A DNA stretch of 64,000 bases, from the NCBI RefSeq assembly GCF_016583985.1, contig NZ_NRSD01000002.1, forward strand, positions 1-64,000, read 5' to 3'. Position 1 is the first letter of the stretch. Every line of letters starts with the position of its first letter. The stretch is from Thiocapsa imhoffii. GTDB lineage: Bacteria; Pseudomonadota; Gammaproteobacteria; Chromatiales; Chromatiaceae. Under the pieces are notes generated by a model, which made no database searches, was not told where the DNA came from, and saw only the letters and a program-made list of their open reading frames with translations. Made by a program: the position numbers and the translations under genes. Positions 47,064 to 55,360 of the stretch are shown here, one piece after another.

Positions 47064-50000
47064 TTGAAGCGTTTTCTGATCCTCTATCTCCCCGCGGTTG
47101 CCTTGGTCGGGCTGGTCACGGTTGGCGTCAGCCTCACCCTCGAACAAATCCATCTTGACAAGTTGCAGGCCGCCTCCGCGAACTTCATCACCAATGGAAC
47201 CGAGGTGTTGCTCGGCACCCTGGATACACCCTTGGGCCATTTGCGCGGCTTGATCCGCGAGCCGGCGATTCAGCGCGCATTCTCGGTGGATGAATCCGAA
47301 GCCCGGATGCTCATGGCGGAGCATCTCCAAACCTTGCTCTACCGCAACGCCGTCTACCAACAGGCGCGCTGGCTGAGTGAGGATGGGGAGGAACTGGTGC
47401 GGATCAACCAGGCCGAGGAGGGGCCGGTCGTGTCGCTCTCGGTGTTGCCGGAACCCTCTGCACCCATTGAGATGAGGCGCCTGTCCGAGTTGCAACCAGG
47501 CCAGATCGATGTCGCGCGGCTCCTGCTCCCGGCCCCGGGCGCCGTGGCCTCCGACGGCGGCCCGGCCGAGCCGATCCTGCGTCTCATGATCCGCCTGCCG
47601 GTCGTCATGGGACGCAGTCAGGGTGCCCTCGCGCTCGATCTCAAGGCCCAGCCTCTCCTAGACCGATTGCGCGCGGGCATCCCCGTGGGTCACGAGCAAT
47701 ACGCAATGCTGCTGAACCAGGATGGCGACTGGCTGCTTGCCCCGCAGGCTGAAATGATCCGGGAGGGCCGCAGCAGGCCCCCGCTGGTGGAGCGTTTTCC
47801 CCATGAATGGGCGCGGATCAATGCCGAATCCGCGGGGCAGATCCAGACCAGCAGCGGCTTGTGGAGTTGGTCACGGGTCGACCCTGGCGCTCGGCATCCC
47901 GGGCAGGTGCAAACGGCAGAGACCTGGACGCTGGTCTCCCACGTGTCCGCCGCCGCACTTTGGCAGATGCGCTGGCAACAGTGGTGGCCACTGATCCTGA
48001 TCGCCACCAGCGCCCTCGTCTTGCTCGGCGTGGGCGTGCATTTCTATCGCAAGCTGCTGCTCGAGAAAGAGCTGCGAGAGGCCGAACTGGTCTTGGTGAC
48101 GGCACAACAACGGGCCGAGGCACAACTCCAGTTCAGCGAGGAACGGTTACGCCTCGCCACCGATGCCGCCGACATCGGTGTCTGGTATCTGGACACGCGC
48201 ACCGATCGTTTGGAGTGGTCCGAGCGCTGCCGAGTGCATCTGGAACTGCCTCCAGCGCCGGAGTCCTCTCTTCAGGACTTCTACGACCGACTGCACCCGG
48301 ATGATTGCGTGCGTGTCGAGGCGCTGATCGACACAACAGTGCGTCAACGCACCGACTTCGCGGCCGAATACCGAATTGTCCAGGGCGATGGTCGGCTGCG
48401 CTGGATCAGCGCCTTCGGGCGACCCTATATCAACCCGCAGGGCGCTCTGCTCGGTCTGGGCGGTGTCACGTTGGATATCACGCAGCGCAAGCAGGCGGAA
48501 GCGAATCTGCGCGAGAGCGAGCGCCGCTTTCGTGAACTCTTCGAAAATCTGCCGATCGCCTACCAGGCAGTCAATGCGCAGGGTCGGTGGCTGGATGCCA
48601 ATCAGAAGATGGCCGATCTGCTCGGCTTCGAGACGCCCGAGGGGATGCTCGGCCGCAGTTTCCTTGACCATCTCGACGTATCGCTGCGGGAACGCTTCAA
48701 TGCCGATTACCGGCGCCTCGCGGAGGAACTCGGCATTGATGGCGAGGTGACGCTGCACCGGCGCGATGGCATCGTCCTGACCGCGCTGCTGGCCGGCCGT
48801 GTTCAGCGTGACCGCCAGGGCCGCTTCCTGCGCCTGCATTGTCTCCTCATCGACATCACCGAACGGCGTGCCATGGCGGATGAGATCCTGGCCCTCAACG
48901 TGGATCTGGAGGCTCGGGTCGCGGCGCGCACGGCCGAGGCCGAGGCGGCCAGCCGGGCGAAGAGCCAGTTCCTCGCCCAAATGAGCCACGAGATCCGCAC
49001 CCCAATGAATGCAGTCCTGGGGCTGGCGCAACTGCTCGCGCACGAACCGCTCGCCCCCGACCAGCATGAGATGGTGAACCGGATTCAGGGTGCGGGTCAG
49101 TCCTTGCTGGGGATCATCAACGACATCCTCGATATCTCCAAGATCGAATCCGGGCAGCTGCGGATCGAGTGGCGTCTGTTCCATCTCGACCGGCTGCTCG
49201 CTCGTATCGATAGCCTGCTCCGTTCCACCGCAATCGCCAAGGGTCTGGAACTGCACCTCAGCGTGCCCGATGACACCTTCGGTCAAGTGCTCGGGGACGC
49301 ATTGCGTTTGGAACAGATCCTCGTCAATCTGATCGGTAATGCCATTAAATTCACCGAACAGGGACGGGTTTCCGTCGCGGTGACCATTCTGAGTCTGACC
49401 ACTCGCCAAGCGCGCTTGCGCTTCGCGGTTTCGGACACTGGGATCGGCATTGCCGCCGAGGGGCTCGACCAACTTTTCGAGCCCTTCACGCAGGCCGACA
49501 CGAGCATCAGTCGGCGTTTCGGCGGGACGGGTTTGGGTCTATCCATCAGCCAGCGTTTGGTGGCGCTAATGGGCGGAACCATCCGCGTCGAGAGTACGCC
49601 AGGGGTTGGGAGTCGCTTCTGGTTCGATCTCAGCTTCGAGCGCGCCGAAGCCACGATGTCGGAAGCTCCGTCACCCACGGTCACCGCCGTGAGCAGCGGC
49701 CCGCGTTTAAGCGGCGTCCGGGTGCTGGCCGTCGACGACAGCGCCTTGAATCGTGATCTGGTGGAGCGCGCACTGACTCGGGAAGGTGCCCAGGTCACCC
49801 TCGCCAACGATGGGCAGCAAGCGCTCGATCTGCTGAGGGCTCACGACCATCACTTCGATCTGGTATTGATGGATGTGCAGATGCCCGTGCTGGACGGGCT
49901 CGCCACTACCCGCCTCATCCGCGCCGATCCTGATCTGCGGGCACTCCCTGTCATTGCGTTGACGGCCGGGGTGCTCCCCGAGGAGCAGCAGGCGATTCAC

Positions 50001-50126
50001 GAGGCTGGAGCGGATGCTTTCCTACCCAAGCCACTCCATCTGCGTGGGCTTGTCGACACCTTGCAACGGTTCGTCCCCGCGCGCGATCCACCGGTTGGAA
50101 CAGCGGGTGCGGCACCGCCACCATGA
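47064..50126 (+). CDS. Hybrid sensor histidine kinase with periplasmic sensor, PAS domains and receiver
   Basis: A 1020-residue membrane kinase. Helix 1 is at about 5-25 and helix 2 at about 310-330, enclosing a Cache-like periplasmic sensor. Two PAS modules follow (about 365-480 and 490-610). The H-box AQMSHEIRTPMNAVLG carries His642; the ATPase boxes are LVNLIGNAIKFTEQG, SDTGIGIA and GGTGLGLSIS. A receiver ends the protein (VLAVDDSALNRDL; phospho-acceptor Asp937 in VLMDVQMPVLDG). It uses a TTG start with GGGGGTG just upstream. No separate response regulator or output gene is beside it, so its target is unknown. Confidence 0.92.
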   Translation: MKRFLILYLPAVALVGLVTVGVSLTLEQIHLDKLQAASANFITNGTEVLLGTLDTPLGHLRGLIREPAIQRAFSVDESEARMLMAEHLQTLLYRNAVYQQARWLSEDGEELVRINQAEEGPVVSLSVLPEPSAPIEMRRLSELQPGQIDVARLLLPAPGAVASDGGPAEPILRLMIRLPVVMGRSQGALALDLKAQPLLDRLRAGIPVGHEQYAMLLNQDGDWLLAPQAEMIREGRSRPPLVERFPHEWARINAESAGQIQTSSGLWSWSRVDPGARHPGQVQTAETWTLVSHVSAAALWQMRWQQWWPLILIATSALVLLGVGVHFYRKLLLEKELREAELVLVTAQQRAEAQLQFSEERLRLATDAADIGVWYLDTRTDRLEWSERCRVHLELPPAPESSLQDFYDRLHPDDCVRVEALIDTTVRQRTDFAAEYRIVQGDGRLRWISAFGRPYINPQGALLGLGGVTLDITQRKQAEANLRESERRFRELFENLPIAYQAVNAQGRWLDANQKMADLLGFETPEGMLGRSFLDHLDVSLRERFNADYRRLAEELGIDGEVTLHRRDGIVLTALLAGRVQRDRQGRFLRLHCLLIDITERRAMADEILALNVDLEARVAARTAEAEAASRAKSQFLAQMSHEIRTPMNAVLGLAQLLAHEPLAPDQHEMVNRIQGAGQSLLGIINDILDISKIESGQLRIEWRLFHLDRLLARIDSLLRSTAIAKGLELHLSVPDDTFGQVLGDALRLEQILVNLIGNAIKFTEQGRVSVAVTILSLTTRQARLRFAVSDTGIGIAAEGLDQLFEPFTQADTSISRRFGGTGLGLSISQRLVALMGGTIRVESTPGVGSRFWFDLSFERAEATMSEAPSPTVTAVSSGPRLSGVRVLAVDDSALNRDLVERALTREGAQVTLANDGQQALDLLRAHDHHFDLVLMDVQMPVLDGLATTRLIRADPDLRALPVIALTAGVLPEEQQAIHEAGADAFLPKPLHLRGLVDTLQRFVPARDPPVGTAGAAPPP

Positions 50127-50194
50127 CGCCGGTCGCTCCCGTCGGATTCGGACCTGCCACGCGGGAAATCGAGGACGGAGCAAGCGGAAGGTTA

Positions 50195-50218
50195 CCCGAT
50201 CCGCGAGCACGGATCGGG
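50195..50218. terminator. Hairpin between convergent genes
   Basis: A perfect 9-bp stem (CCCGATCCG with CGGATCGGG) lies between the stops of the hybrid kinase and the LysM-HdeA-like gene. It has no strong T run on either side, so it may be a weak or bidirectional terminator. Confidence 0.45.
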
Positions 50219-50247
50219 CATCATCCACTTTGATCTTAGCGCTGAAC

Positions 50248-50811
50248 TTAGAGCTTCTTCATCTCGGCCTTGACCTTCTGCCAGAAGGTTTCCTTGGGCG
50301 CCTTCTTGCACTCCTCGATCACGAAGGGGATCACCGTCTCGATCCCCTCGACGTCCACGGACTCGGCCACGGGATCGCCCTCGGCATCATAGGCCACGGC
50401 CCAGGACACGGCTTCGGGCTGGAAGCTCTCGTCCAGACCCAGGAACTCCTCGCAGGTCGTCTTGGCGCTCACCTTGTGAGACGAGGAATGTGCACCCGCG
50501 TGCGCGTCGCCGGAGGCGATCTTCAGCTTTTCGCCGGTCTTGACCACGTCGGAGGTCAGGTTGTTCGCGGCCTTGAGTGCATCGACCGAGACCTTGAAAC
50601 GCTGGCCGATCGCGAACAGGTCATCGCCTTCGACCACCACATAGGTTGAGGTGGCCGCGTCATACTTGCCTTCGGCGTGGGCGCGCGGGCCCGTGTCCGC
50701 CGCCTGGACGCTTCCAAACGCCAGACAGAGGGTCAGCGCCACGACCGAACCGGCCGTTTTCAGTGCGGATTGACGGGAGGGAGTTTGCGTCTGCTGCATT
50801 GCTTTTTTCAC
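50248..50811 (-). CDS. LysM domain protein with HdeA-like C-terminus
   Basis: A 187-residue exported protein. A signal peptide (about 15-38) is followed by one LysM repeat (about 56-99: YVVVEGDDLFAIGQRFKVSV, then LTSDVVKTGEKLKI), a His/Ser linker, and a small domain with Cys120 and Cys168 (TTCEEFLGLDES, VIPFVIEEC) resembling the acid chaperone HdeA, which has one disulfide of similar spacing. LysM would hold it on peptidoglycan. A chaperone tethered to the wall under acid or stress is an inference from the two domains. Confidence 0.7.
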   Translation of the reverse strand: MKKAMQQTQTPSRQSALKTAGSVVALTLCLAFGSVQAADTGPRAHAEGKYDAATSTYVVVEGDDLFAIGQRFKVSVDALKAANNLTSDVVKTGEKLKIASGDAHAGAHSSSHKVSAKTTCEEFLGLDESFQPEAVSWAVAYDAEGDPVAESVDVEGIETVIPFVIEECKKAPKETFWQKVKAEMKKL

Positions 50812-50881
50812 CTTGGGTTGCGTTGACGGGGTATGGGTCTTGAGGCGGGAGGCGATGTCGACCGGTCCTGATAGCCGTGGC

Positions 50882-51755
50882 TCAATAGATCACGGCACGG
50901 CGGCAGGTGCGCCGACGCACGCCGGCGAAGGACACCGGGGTGAGTGGCATGCCGATGATGTCGATGAAGAGCGACGCTGCTCCAGCCGCGGCGGGAAGCG
51001 TACCCTCCAAAACCCGAACTTGGTAGCTCAGATCATCCCCGACGAGCTCCGGCGCCTGGAGCAGGACCACGTCCTCCATGTCCCGATCCTCGATCCGCCT
51101 GGTCCACAACGCCGACCGGATCACCCTCAACGGCGAGTCGATGCGCAAACGCCACGCCCGGACATTGATGCCGAACACTCCCGCCACGTCACCATGCCAT
51201 ACCTGCGTCGCTTTGCTTCGACCGCCCCGGCCGAATGACCGTGGCACGGGTGGCCGAATGCCGGTGGAATCGCCGGCCTGATGTTGGTGGAACAGGTGGC
51301 TGAATGGTGTGGAATAGGCAGTGAAGTCCGGAATCAGCTTGTTGTCGATGGTCAGGCTGGGCGCCAGCACGAAAAAGTTGTCGCTGCCGTGGGCCTGATG
51401 CAGATAGCTGATGAAGGCACCCATGGAGCGGGGTCTTGCCCACGCCGGTCGCGAGCGCGAAGCACAGCGAGGGGAAGTCCCGCTCGAAATTCGCGACCGA
51501 AGGAAACTCGCCGCGGATGATGTCCAGTAGGGAGTTCTGCAGGGGCGTGGCGGTGAGCAGCAGCTTGGGCCGGCCAAGGCCAGATTTAGGGCCAGTCTGG
51601 CGATCACCCGGTTCCTGTCGCTCGCTTGTTGGCGCAGATTCGGAGTATTCACGCTCAGCCAAAGGGCGTTGAGGTGAGCAAGGCCCCAAACTGAGCGTGG
51701 TGAAGCCGAGGGCGAGAGCCGAAAAGCAGTCTCGGATCGTCGATGCCAATTGCAT
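50882..51755 (-). pseudogene. Fused fragments of SNF2-like helicase and type III restriction (Res) genes
   Basis: The minus strand holds pieces of several genes. GRPKLLLTATPLQNSLLDI is a SNF2-type helicase motif. It runs without a gap into FPSVANFERDFPSLCFALAT and GVGKT, the Walker A region of a type III restriction Res subunit. After one frameshift this continues as MGAFISYLHQAHG, FFVLAPSLTIDNKLIPDFT. A third stretch (for example RIEDRDMEDVVLLQAPELVG) belongs to no family I recognise. None has a complete domain, so the block is a junkyard of defence-type genes. Confidence 0.65.
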
Positions 51756-51774
51756 CCCAGATGGCGGGGCGCAA

Positions 51775-51798
51775 CAAAAAACGCGCCTGAAGGCGCGT
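51775..51798 (-). terminator. Original terminator of tRNA-Ser, displaced by the inserted element
   Basis: An 8-bp stem (ACGCGCCT with AGGCGCGT) is followed on the minus strand by a T run. It lies just outside the left att core, where the DNA downstream of tRNA-Ser would have been before insertion. Its position and orientation fit the old tRNA terminator. Confidence 0.7.
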
Positions 51799-51812
51799 CA
51801 TGGCTGGGCAGC

Positions 51813-51826
51813 TGGCGGAGAGGGTG
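51813..51826 (+). other. Left attachment core (attL) of the tRNA-Ser element
   Basis: TGGCGGAGAGGGTG is identical to the last 14 bases of tRNA-Ser, including its CCA, in the same orientation as the copy at 56384-56397. Outside it lies the old tRNA terminator; inside lies the integrase gene. This is the expected duplication left by a tRNA-targeting integrase. Confidence 0.8.
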
Positions 51827-51937
51827 TCCGCTATCACACCGTCAAGGATGTCTCTTGCTGTCTTCCTGATGTCATCAAGTCCATGATCTAGCTAGGCTAG
51901 GTGTCCGCCATCATCCAACATCGTCTACACTAAGCCA

Positions 51938-51970
51938 TGTCAGAGTGTGGGACGAAGTGTGGGATGACTC
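51938..51970 (+). repeat. 33-bp direct repeat, left copy (probable integrase arm site)
   Basis: It contains two GTGTGGG boxes 13 bases apart and sits between attL and the integrase start. The other copy at 56301-56333 differs by one base. Arm-type sites for tyrosine integrases flank the core in just this way. Confidence 0.75.
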
Positions 51971-51991
51971 GAAACTAGCGCAGAGGATGAC

Positions 51992-53236
51992 ATGGCAAAA
52001 TTGACGGCACGCACCATCACGACCGCAAAGCCGGGTCGCCATTCTGATGGCGGCGGTCTGCTCTTACAGGTGTCACCGACTGGTGTGCGCAAATGGATAT
52101 TGAGATACCAGATCAGTGGTAGGCGACGCGATCTGGTTATGGGCCACTATCCCGAGGTCACCCTAGCGGCGGCACGCGCGAAGGCGGCGCAGCTGCGCTC
52201 CATGGCACGATCAGGTCAAGATCCTGCGATCCAACCCGCCACTCCCCTTGCAACCCCGACCTTCACGCAAGCAGCGGCGCGCTACATCCGCTCCCACCGA
52301 CATGGTTGGAAGAATCGAAAACATGCTCGGCAATGGGTCGCCACGATGAAGACCTATGCAAGACCTATCATCGGCGCGAAGGCGGTCGATGCGGTCACGA
52401 CCGAGGATATTCTCGCCATCCTCAAAGCCATCTGGACGACGAAGACCGAGACAGCGAAACGGGTTCAAGGCCGCGTCGAGAACATTCTCGACTGGTGCGC
52501 GGCGCGGCAGTATCGCGACCAGAGCAACCCGGCACGCTGGCGCGGCCATCTCGATCATCTTCTCCCGAAGCCGACGAAGGTGCGGCGCGTGCAGCATCAC
52601 CCTGCAATGCCTTATACCGAGGTCCCGCGCTTCCTGGTCGAGCTGGCGGCGGTCGAAGGCGTGGCGGCACTGGCGCTCCGCTTCGCCATCCTGACCGCAA
52701 CCCGCACCGGAGAGACTCTCGGCGCTCGGTGGGAGGAAATCGACCTTGAGGCGGCGGTCTGGACGATTCCCGCCGAACGGATGAAGGCCGCTCGCGAGCA
52801 TCGTGTTCCACTGACCGAGGCGGCGCTGTCCATTCTGCGAGCACTCCCGCAAGTATCTGGTGAGGTCTGGGTCTTCCCGGGTGCGCGGCAAGGTCGACCG
52901 CTCTCGGCTATGGCGCTCCTCATGACCATGCGGCGGCTCGGCTATGGCGTCAATGGCACGCGCGGCGCCTATGTTCCGCATGGCTTCCGATCGAGCTTTC
53001 GAGACTGGTGCGGAGAGGTTTCGAGCTATCCGCGTGAGGTCGCAGAGGCGGCGCTCGCACACGTCAACGCTGATAAGGTCGAATCAGCCTACGCCAGAGG
53101 CGACCTATTCATGAAGCGGCGCCGATTGATGGCGGCATGGTCTGACTGGTGCGCGCGATCACCCGCCAGCGTGAGCAATTTCTCGAATCGCGCGCGTGGC
53201 ACATCAAGATCGCATCAAGGCAACAATCGCACTTAG
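51992..53236 (+). CDS. int: P4-type tyrosine integrase (DUF4102 arm-binding domain)
   Basis: A 414-residue integrase. The N-terminal DUF4102-like arm-binding domain (KLTARTITTAKPG, SDGGGLLLQVSPTG, KWILRYQISGRRRDLVMG) is followed by a core-binding domain and a catalytic domain with Arg238 (TATRTGETLGARW), HGFRSSFRDW (His330, Arg333) and Tyr367 (ESAYARGD). All catalytic residues are present, so it looks active. It lies 166 bases from attL and is transcribed into the element, with CAGAGGA before the ATG. It should recombine the tRNA-Ser 3' end with the element's attP. Confidence 0.93.
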   Translation: MAKLTARTITTAKPGRHSDGGGLLLQVSPTGVRKWILRYQISGRRRDLVMGHYPEVTLAAARAKAAQLRSMARSGQDPAIQPATPLATPTFTQAAARYIRSHRHGWKNRKHARQWVATMKTYARPIIGAKAVDAVTTEDILAILKAIWTTKTETAKRVQGRVENILDWCAARQYRDQSNPARWRGHLDHLLPKPTKVRRVQHHPAMPYTEVPRFLVELAAVEGVAALALRFAILTATRTGETLGARWEEIDLEAAVWTIPAERMKAAREHRVPLTEAALSILRALPQVSGEVWVFPGARQGRPLSAMALLMTMRRLGYGVNGTRGAYVPHGFRSSFRDWCGEVSSYPREVAEAALAHVNADKVESAYARGDLFMKRRRLMAAWSDWCARSPASVSNFSNRARGTSRSHQGNNRT

Positions 53237-53356
53237 CACAAAATGTTGTGGCGCGCAAATCTGGCGCGCACAAGGGCTTGTGTCTATTGGAATGGAGCAT
53301 AATCTGTTTACTGATATGGTAGGCGCACATCGTGTTCATAGGGCGCCTGACATATC

Positions 53357-53557
53357 ATGTCCGCAACAACCCGCTTCATCCGCATCGCGCAAGTCTGCGA
53401 CCGCGTCGGTCTGAAACGCGCGTGCATCTACCGATACATCAAACTCGGCAAGTTTCCGGCACCCGTCAAACTCGGGCCGCGCGCATCGGCATGGGTCGAG
53501 TCTGAGGTCGAAGACTGGCAGAAACAGCAAGTCATCGGCTCGCGCAAGGCCGCGTGA
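53357..53557 (+). CDS. AlpA-family transcriptional regulator/excisionase
   Basis: A 66-residue AlpA/MerR-like helix-turn-helix: RFIRIAQVCDRVGLKRACIY, RYIKLGKFPAPVKLGPRASA, WVESEVEDW. AlpA proteins control integrase expression or act as excisionases in P4-type elements. It lies 120 bases after the integrase gene and just before the small gene at 53567. Confidence 0.88.
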   Translation: MSATTRFIRIAQVCDRVGLKRACIYRYIKLGKFPAPVKLGPRASAWVESEVEDWQKQQVIGSRKAA

Positions 53558-53566
53558 GGTGATTTC

Positions 53567-53878
53567 ATGGCTGAGAGCAACCCAGACGAAAAGGCCGCGC
53601 TCGGTGCTGATCCGAGACGCGGCTCACAGAATGGTTTAGCAGAACGGTATTGTCCCGCACCATCACGTAGTTCGCAATGCGCGCGCTTGCTGCGGTATCT
53701 GCAGCACAAGGGGAGAGCGGACACCCGCGACATCCGCTCGGCGCTCGCCATCATGTCACCAGCGGCGCGTGTCTATGATCTGCGCCATCGGCACGGCCAT
53801 GACATCACCTCAGTCCGCGACCGCATCACCGGCATTGCGACCTATGTGCTGATGGTGGGAGGTCGCAGCAATGCCTAG
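53567..53878 (+). CDS. Small helix-turn-helix-like element protein
   Basis: A 103-residue protein with a disordered, Ser/Arg-rich N-terminus and a compact C-terminal module (ARLLRYLQHKGRADTRDIRS, MSPAARVYDLRHRHGHDI, then TYVLM). This resembles the short winged-helix domains found in many prophages and islands, where they are annotated only as helix-turn-helix proteins. GAGGTGA precedes the ATG. It overlaps the next gene by 8 bases. Confidence 0.7.
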   Translation: MAESNPDEKAALGADPRRGSQNGLAERYCPAPSRSSQCARLLRYLQHKGRADTRDIRSALAIMSPAARVYDLRHRHGHDITSVRDRITGIATYVLMVGGRSNA

Positions 53879-54413
53879 CGACGACCGACGCAGGGCCAAA
53901 GGCCGCAAGATCACCGGCACCTTTACCGCTCTCCCGCACCATGTCTTTCGGTCAAGCGGCGGCGCTTCTCCTCCTGTGGCGGTCTTGAGCAAAATGGCTC
54001 GGCTGCTCCTGATCGACGTGGCTCATCAATTCAACGGCAGCAATAACGGCAATCTGTCGATGGCGCCGAAAACGCTGGCGCCATATGGCTGGCGGAGTCG
54101 CGGCACGCTGGATAAGGCGATCGTTGAGTTAGTCGCGAAGGGCTTCCTGATGCAGACGCGACAAGGCGGTCGCAATCGCTGCAGTCTGTTCGCTATGACT
54201 TGGCACGGTATCGACCCAGGGCCACATGAGGCGCAGACCGATCCGGTCCCGTCTCGACTGTGGCTCTCCGATCGCGAACATTTGCGTGACCCGATCTTCG
54301 TCAGGCGCTGGCAGCAAGTGAAGACACGCGCCACCGAGGAAAAAAAGGCTTCCCGCGTGGCGGACAAGGCTTCCCGGGTCGCGGACAAGTCAGCCAAAAA
54401 GAAGGCCGCTTGA
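53871..54413 (+). CDS. Winged-helix element protein (replication or regulatory type)
   Basis: A 180-residue basic protein. Its centre (MARLLLIDVAHQFNGSNNGN, MAPKTLAPYGWRSRGTLDKA, IVELVAKGFLMQTRQGG) is a winged-helix pattern common in proteins of phage-like islands, some tied to replication initiation. The last 25 residues contain the duplicated peptide ASRVADK. That peptide is encoded by two copies of a 21-bp DNA repeat which continues past the stop codon. The coding tail may therefore be shaped by DNA sites rather than by protein function. Confidence 0.65.
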   Translation: MPSDDRRRAKGRKITGTFTALPHHVFRSSGGASPPVAVLSKMARLLLIDVAHQFNGSNNGNLSMAPKTLAPYGWRSRGTLDKAIVELVAKGFLMQTRQGGRNRCSLFAMTWHGIDPGPHEAQTDPVPSRLWLSDREHLRDPIFVRRWQQVKTRATEEKKASRVADKASRVADKSAKKKAA

Positions 54414-54484
54414 ATGGCTAGCTTCCCGCGTGGCGGACAAGTCAAGGCGCTTAGTGAGGTTTGGCTTCCCGCGTGGCGGACACC
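54347..54484 (+). repeat. Four 21-bp iteron-like repeats
   Basis: Copies of GGCTTCCCGCGTGGCGGACA (or close variants) begin at 54347, 54368, 54420 and 54463. The first two lie inside the end of the preceding gene and the last two lie beyond its stop. The irregular 21/52/43 spacing and same orientation suggest protein-binding sites, such as iterons or operators. Confidence 0.8.
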
Positions 54485-54808
54485 TTTATAGCGGTACCAT
54501 GTCTGTCCCAACGAACGTCAGTGAAGGTGGGACAGACATATCAACCCATAATCAGGGTCGCGGAGGTCCGAACGGGTCCCTGCTCCACCATCACCATGCG
54601 GTCAACGAAGCGACCGTAAAAAGCCGCTAGGCCCGCTCGGCGCGTCATATGCCACTACCCCACCATTGGCGCGTGACATCGGCTCAGAGAGACTGAAACA
54701 GCGCGCTATGGGTCCTCCTGGTATTACTCACGCGCCACTAATTTAGCCTGCGCACAATGGCCAGCCAGAAAAAAATGGTGCGATCTTGAATCTTGCAGAG
54801 GGTAATGC
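54414..54808. other. Noncoding control region of the element
   Basis: A 395-base gap with no supported gene. It holds two iteron-like repeats, a 12-bp-arm palindrome and a moderately AT-rich right half before the next gene. It is the best candidate for the element's replication origin or main regulatory region. Confidence 0.5.
54499..54539. promoter_or_regulatory. Inverted repeat with 12-bp perfect arms
   Basis: ATGTCTGTCCCA (54499-54510) and TGGGACAGACAT (54528-54539) are perfect inverted arms around a 17-base spacer, immediately after the repeat array. It could be an operator for a dimeric regulator, an origin structure or a transcribed hairpin. Confidence 0.75.
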
Positions 54809-55198
54809 ATGACCGACGCAATCGACATCACAAGCGGACTGACCGAGGCGCAGACCGAGGCGGCGAATCTGATCGCTCAAGGCGTCAAGGCTGTCGATGT
54901 CGCAGAGGCGGTCGGCGTCGATGAGTCGACCGTCTCACGCTGGCGGCGCAAGGCACCATTCGCGGCGCTGGTGCAGAGGATCAACAGCGAAGCGCATCTT
55001 GAGGTGATTGGTCGCATGACCGACCTGACGAATCGTGCTCTCGATGTCCTCGAAGATCTGCTCGATTATCGCCACGACCCGGGAGTCAAACTGCGCGCGG
55101 CAATCGCCATCGTCAACGCCAGTGGCATCACCCGCATGACCCGGGCATCGGCTCACGCTGCAGAGGCGGTCGAGCCTGATGGGGCGTCGATGACCTAA
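54809..55198 (+). CDS. Helix-turn-helix protein resembling phage terminase small subunits
   Basis: A 129-residue protein. Residues 10-55 form a helix-turn-helix (TEAQTEAANLIAQGVKAVDV, VGVDESTVSRWRRKAPFAAL) like the phBC6A51/terminase-small-subunit group. The rest is helical (LEDLLDYRHDPGVKLRAAIA). In phages such proteins recognise packaging sites; in small islands they may act as regulators or redirect helper packaging. GCAGAGGGT precedes the ATG. It is the only hint of packaging in the element, and no large subunit is present. Confidence 0.6.
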   Translation: MTDAIDITSGLTEAQTEAANLIAQGVKAVDVAEAVGVDESTVSRWRRKAPFAALVQRINSEAHLEVIGRMTDLTNRALDVLEDLLDYRHDPGVKLRAAIAIVNASGITRMTRASAHAAEAVEPDGASMT

Positions 55199-55360
55199 GC
55201 GGGTCCTCTTGGCAATTTTCAGGTGACCGATTTTTCCCGCCGTGTCGCGCGATCGTTTTCCGGTCTGCTATGGCTTGTTGAGAATTGCAGCGTTCCCAAA
55301 TTTCCGAGGTTCCGCTCTTTTGGCAGATTCTCGCTGACTATGACAGGCAACATAGAGGGC

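Noticed and set aside
51189-51755. A functional type III restriction gene
   Set aside because: Only the Walker A region and a short following stretch survive, split by a frameshift and fused to a different helicase motif; no Mod gene is present.
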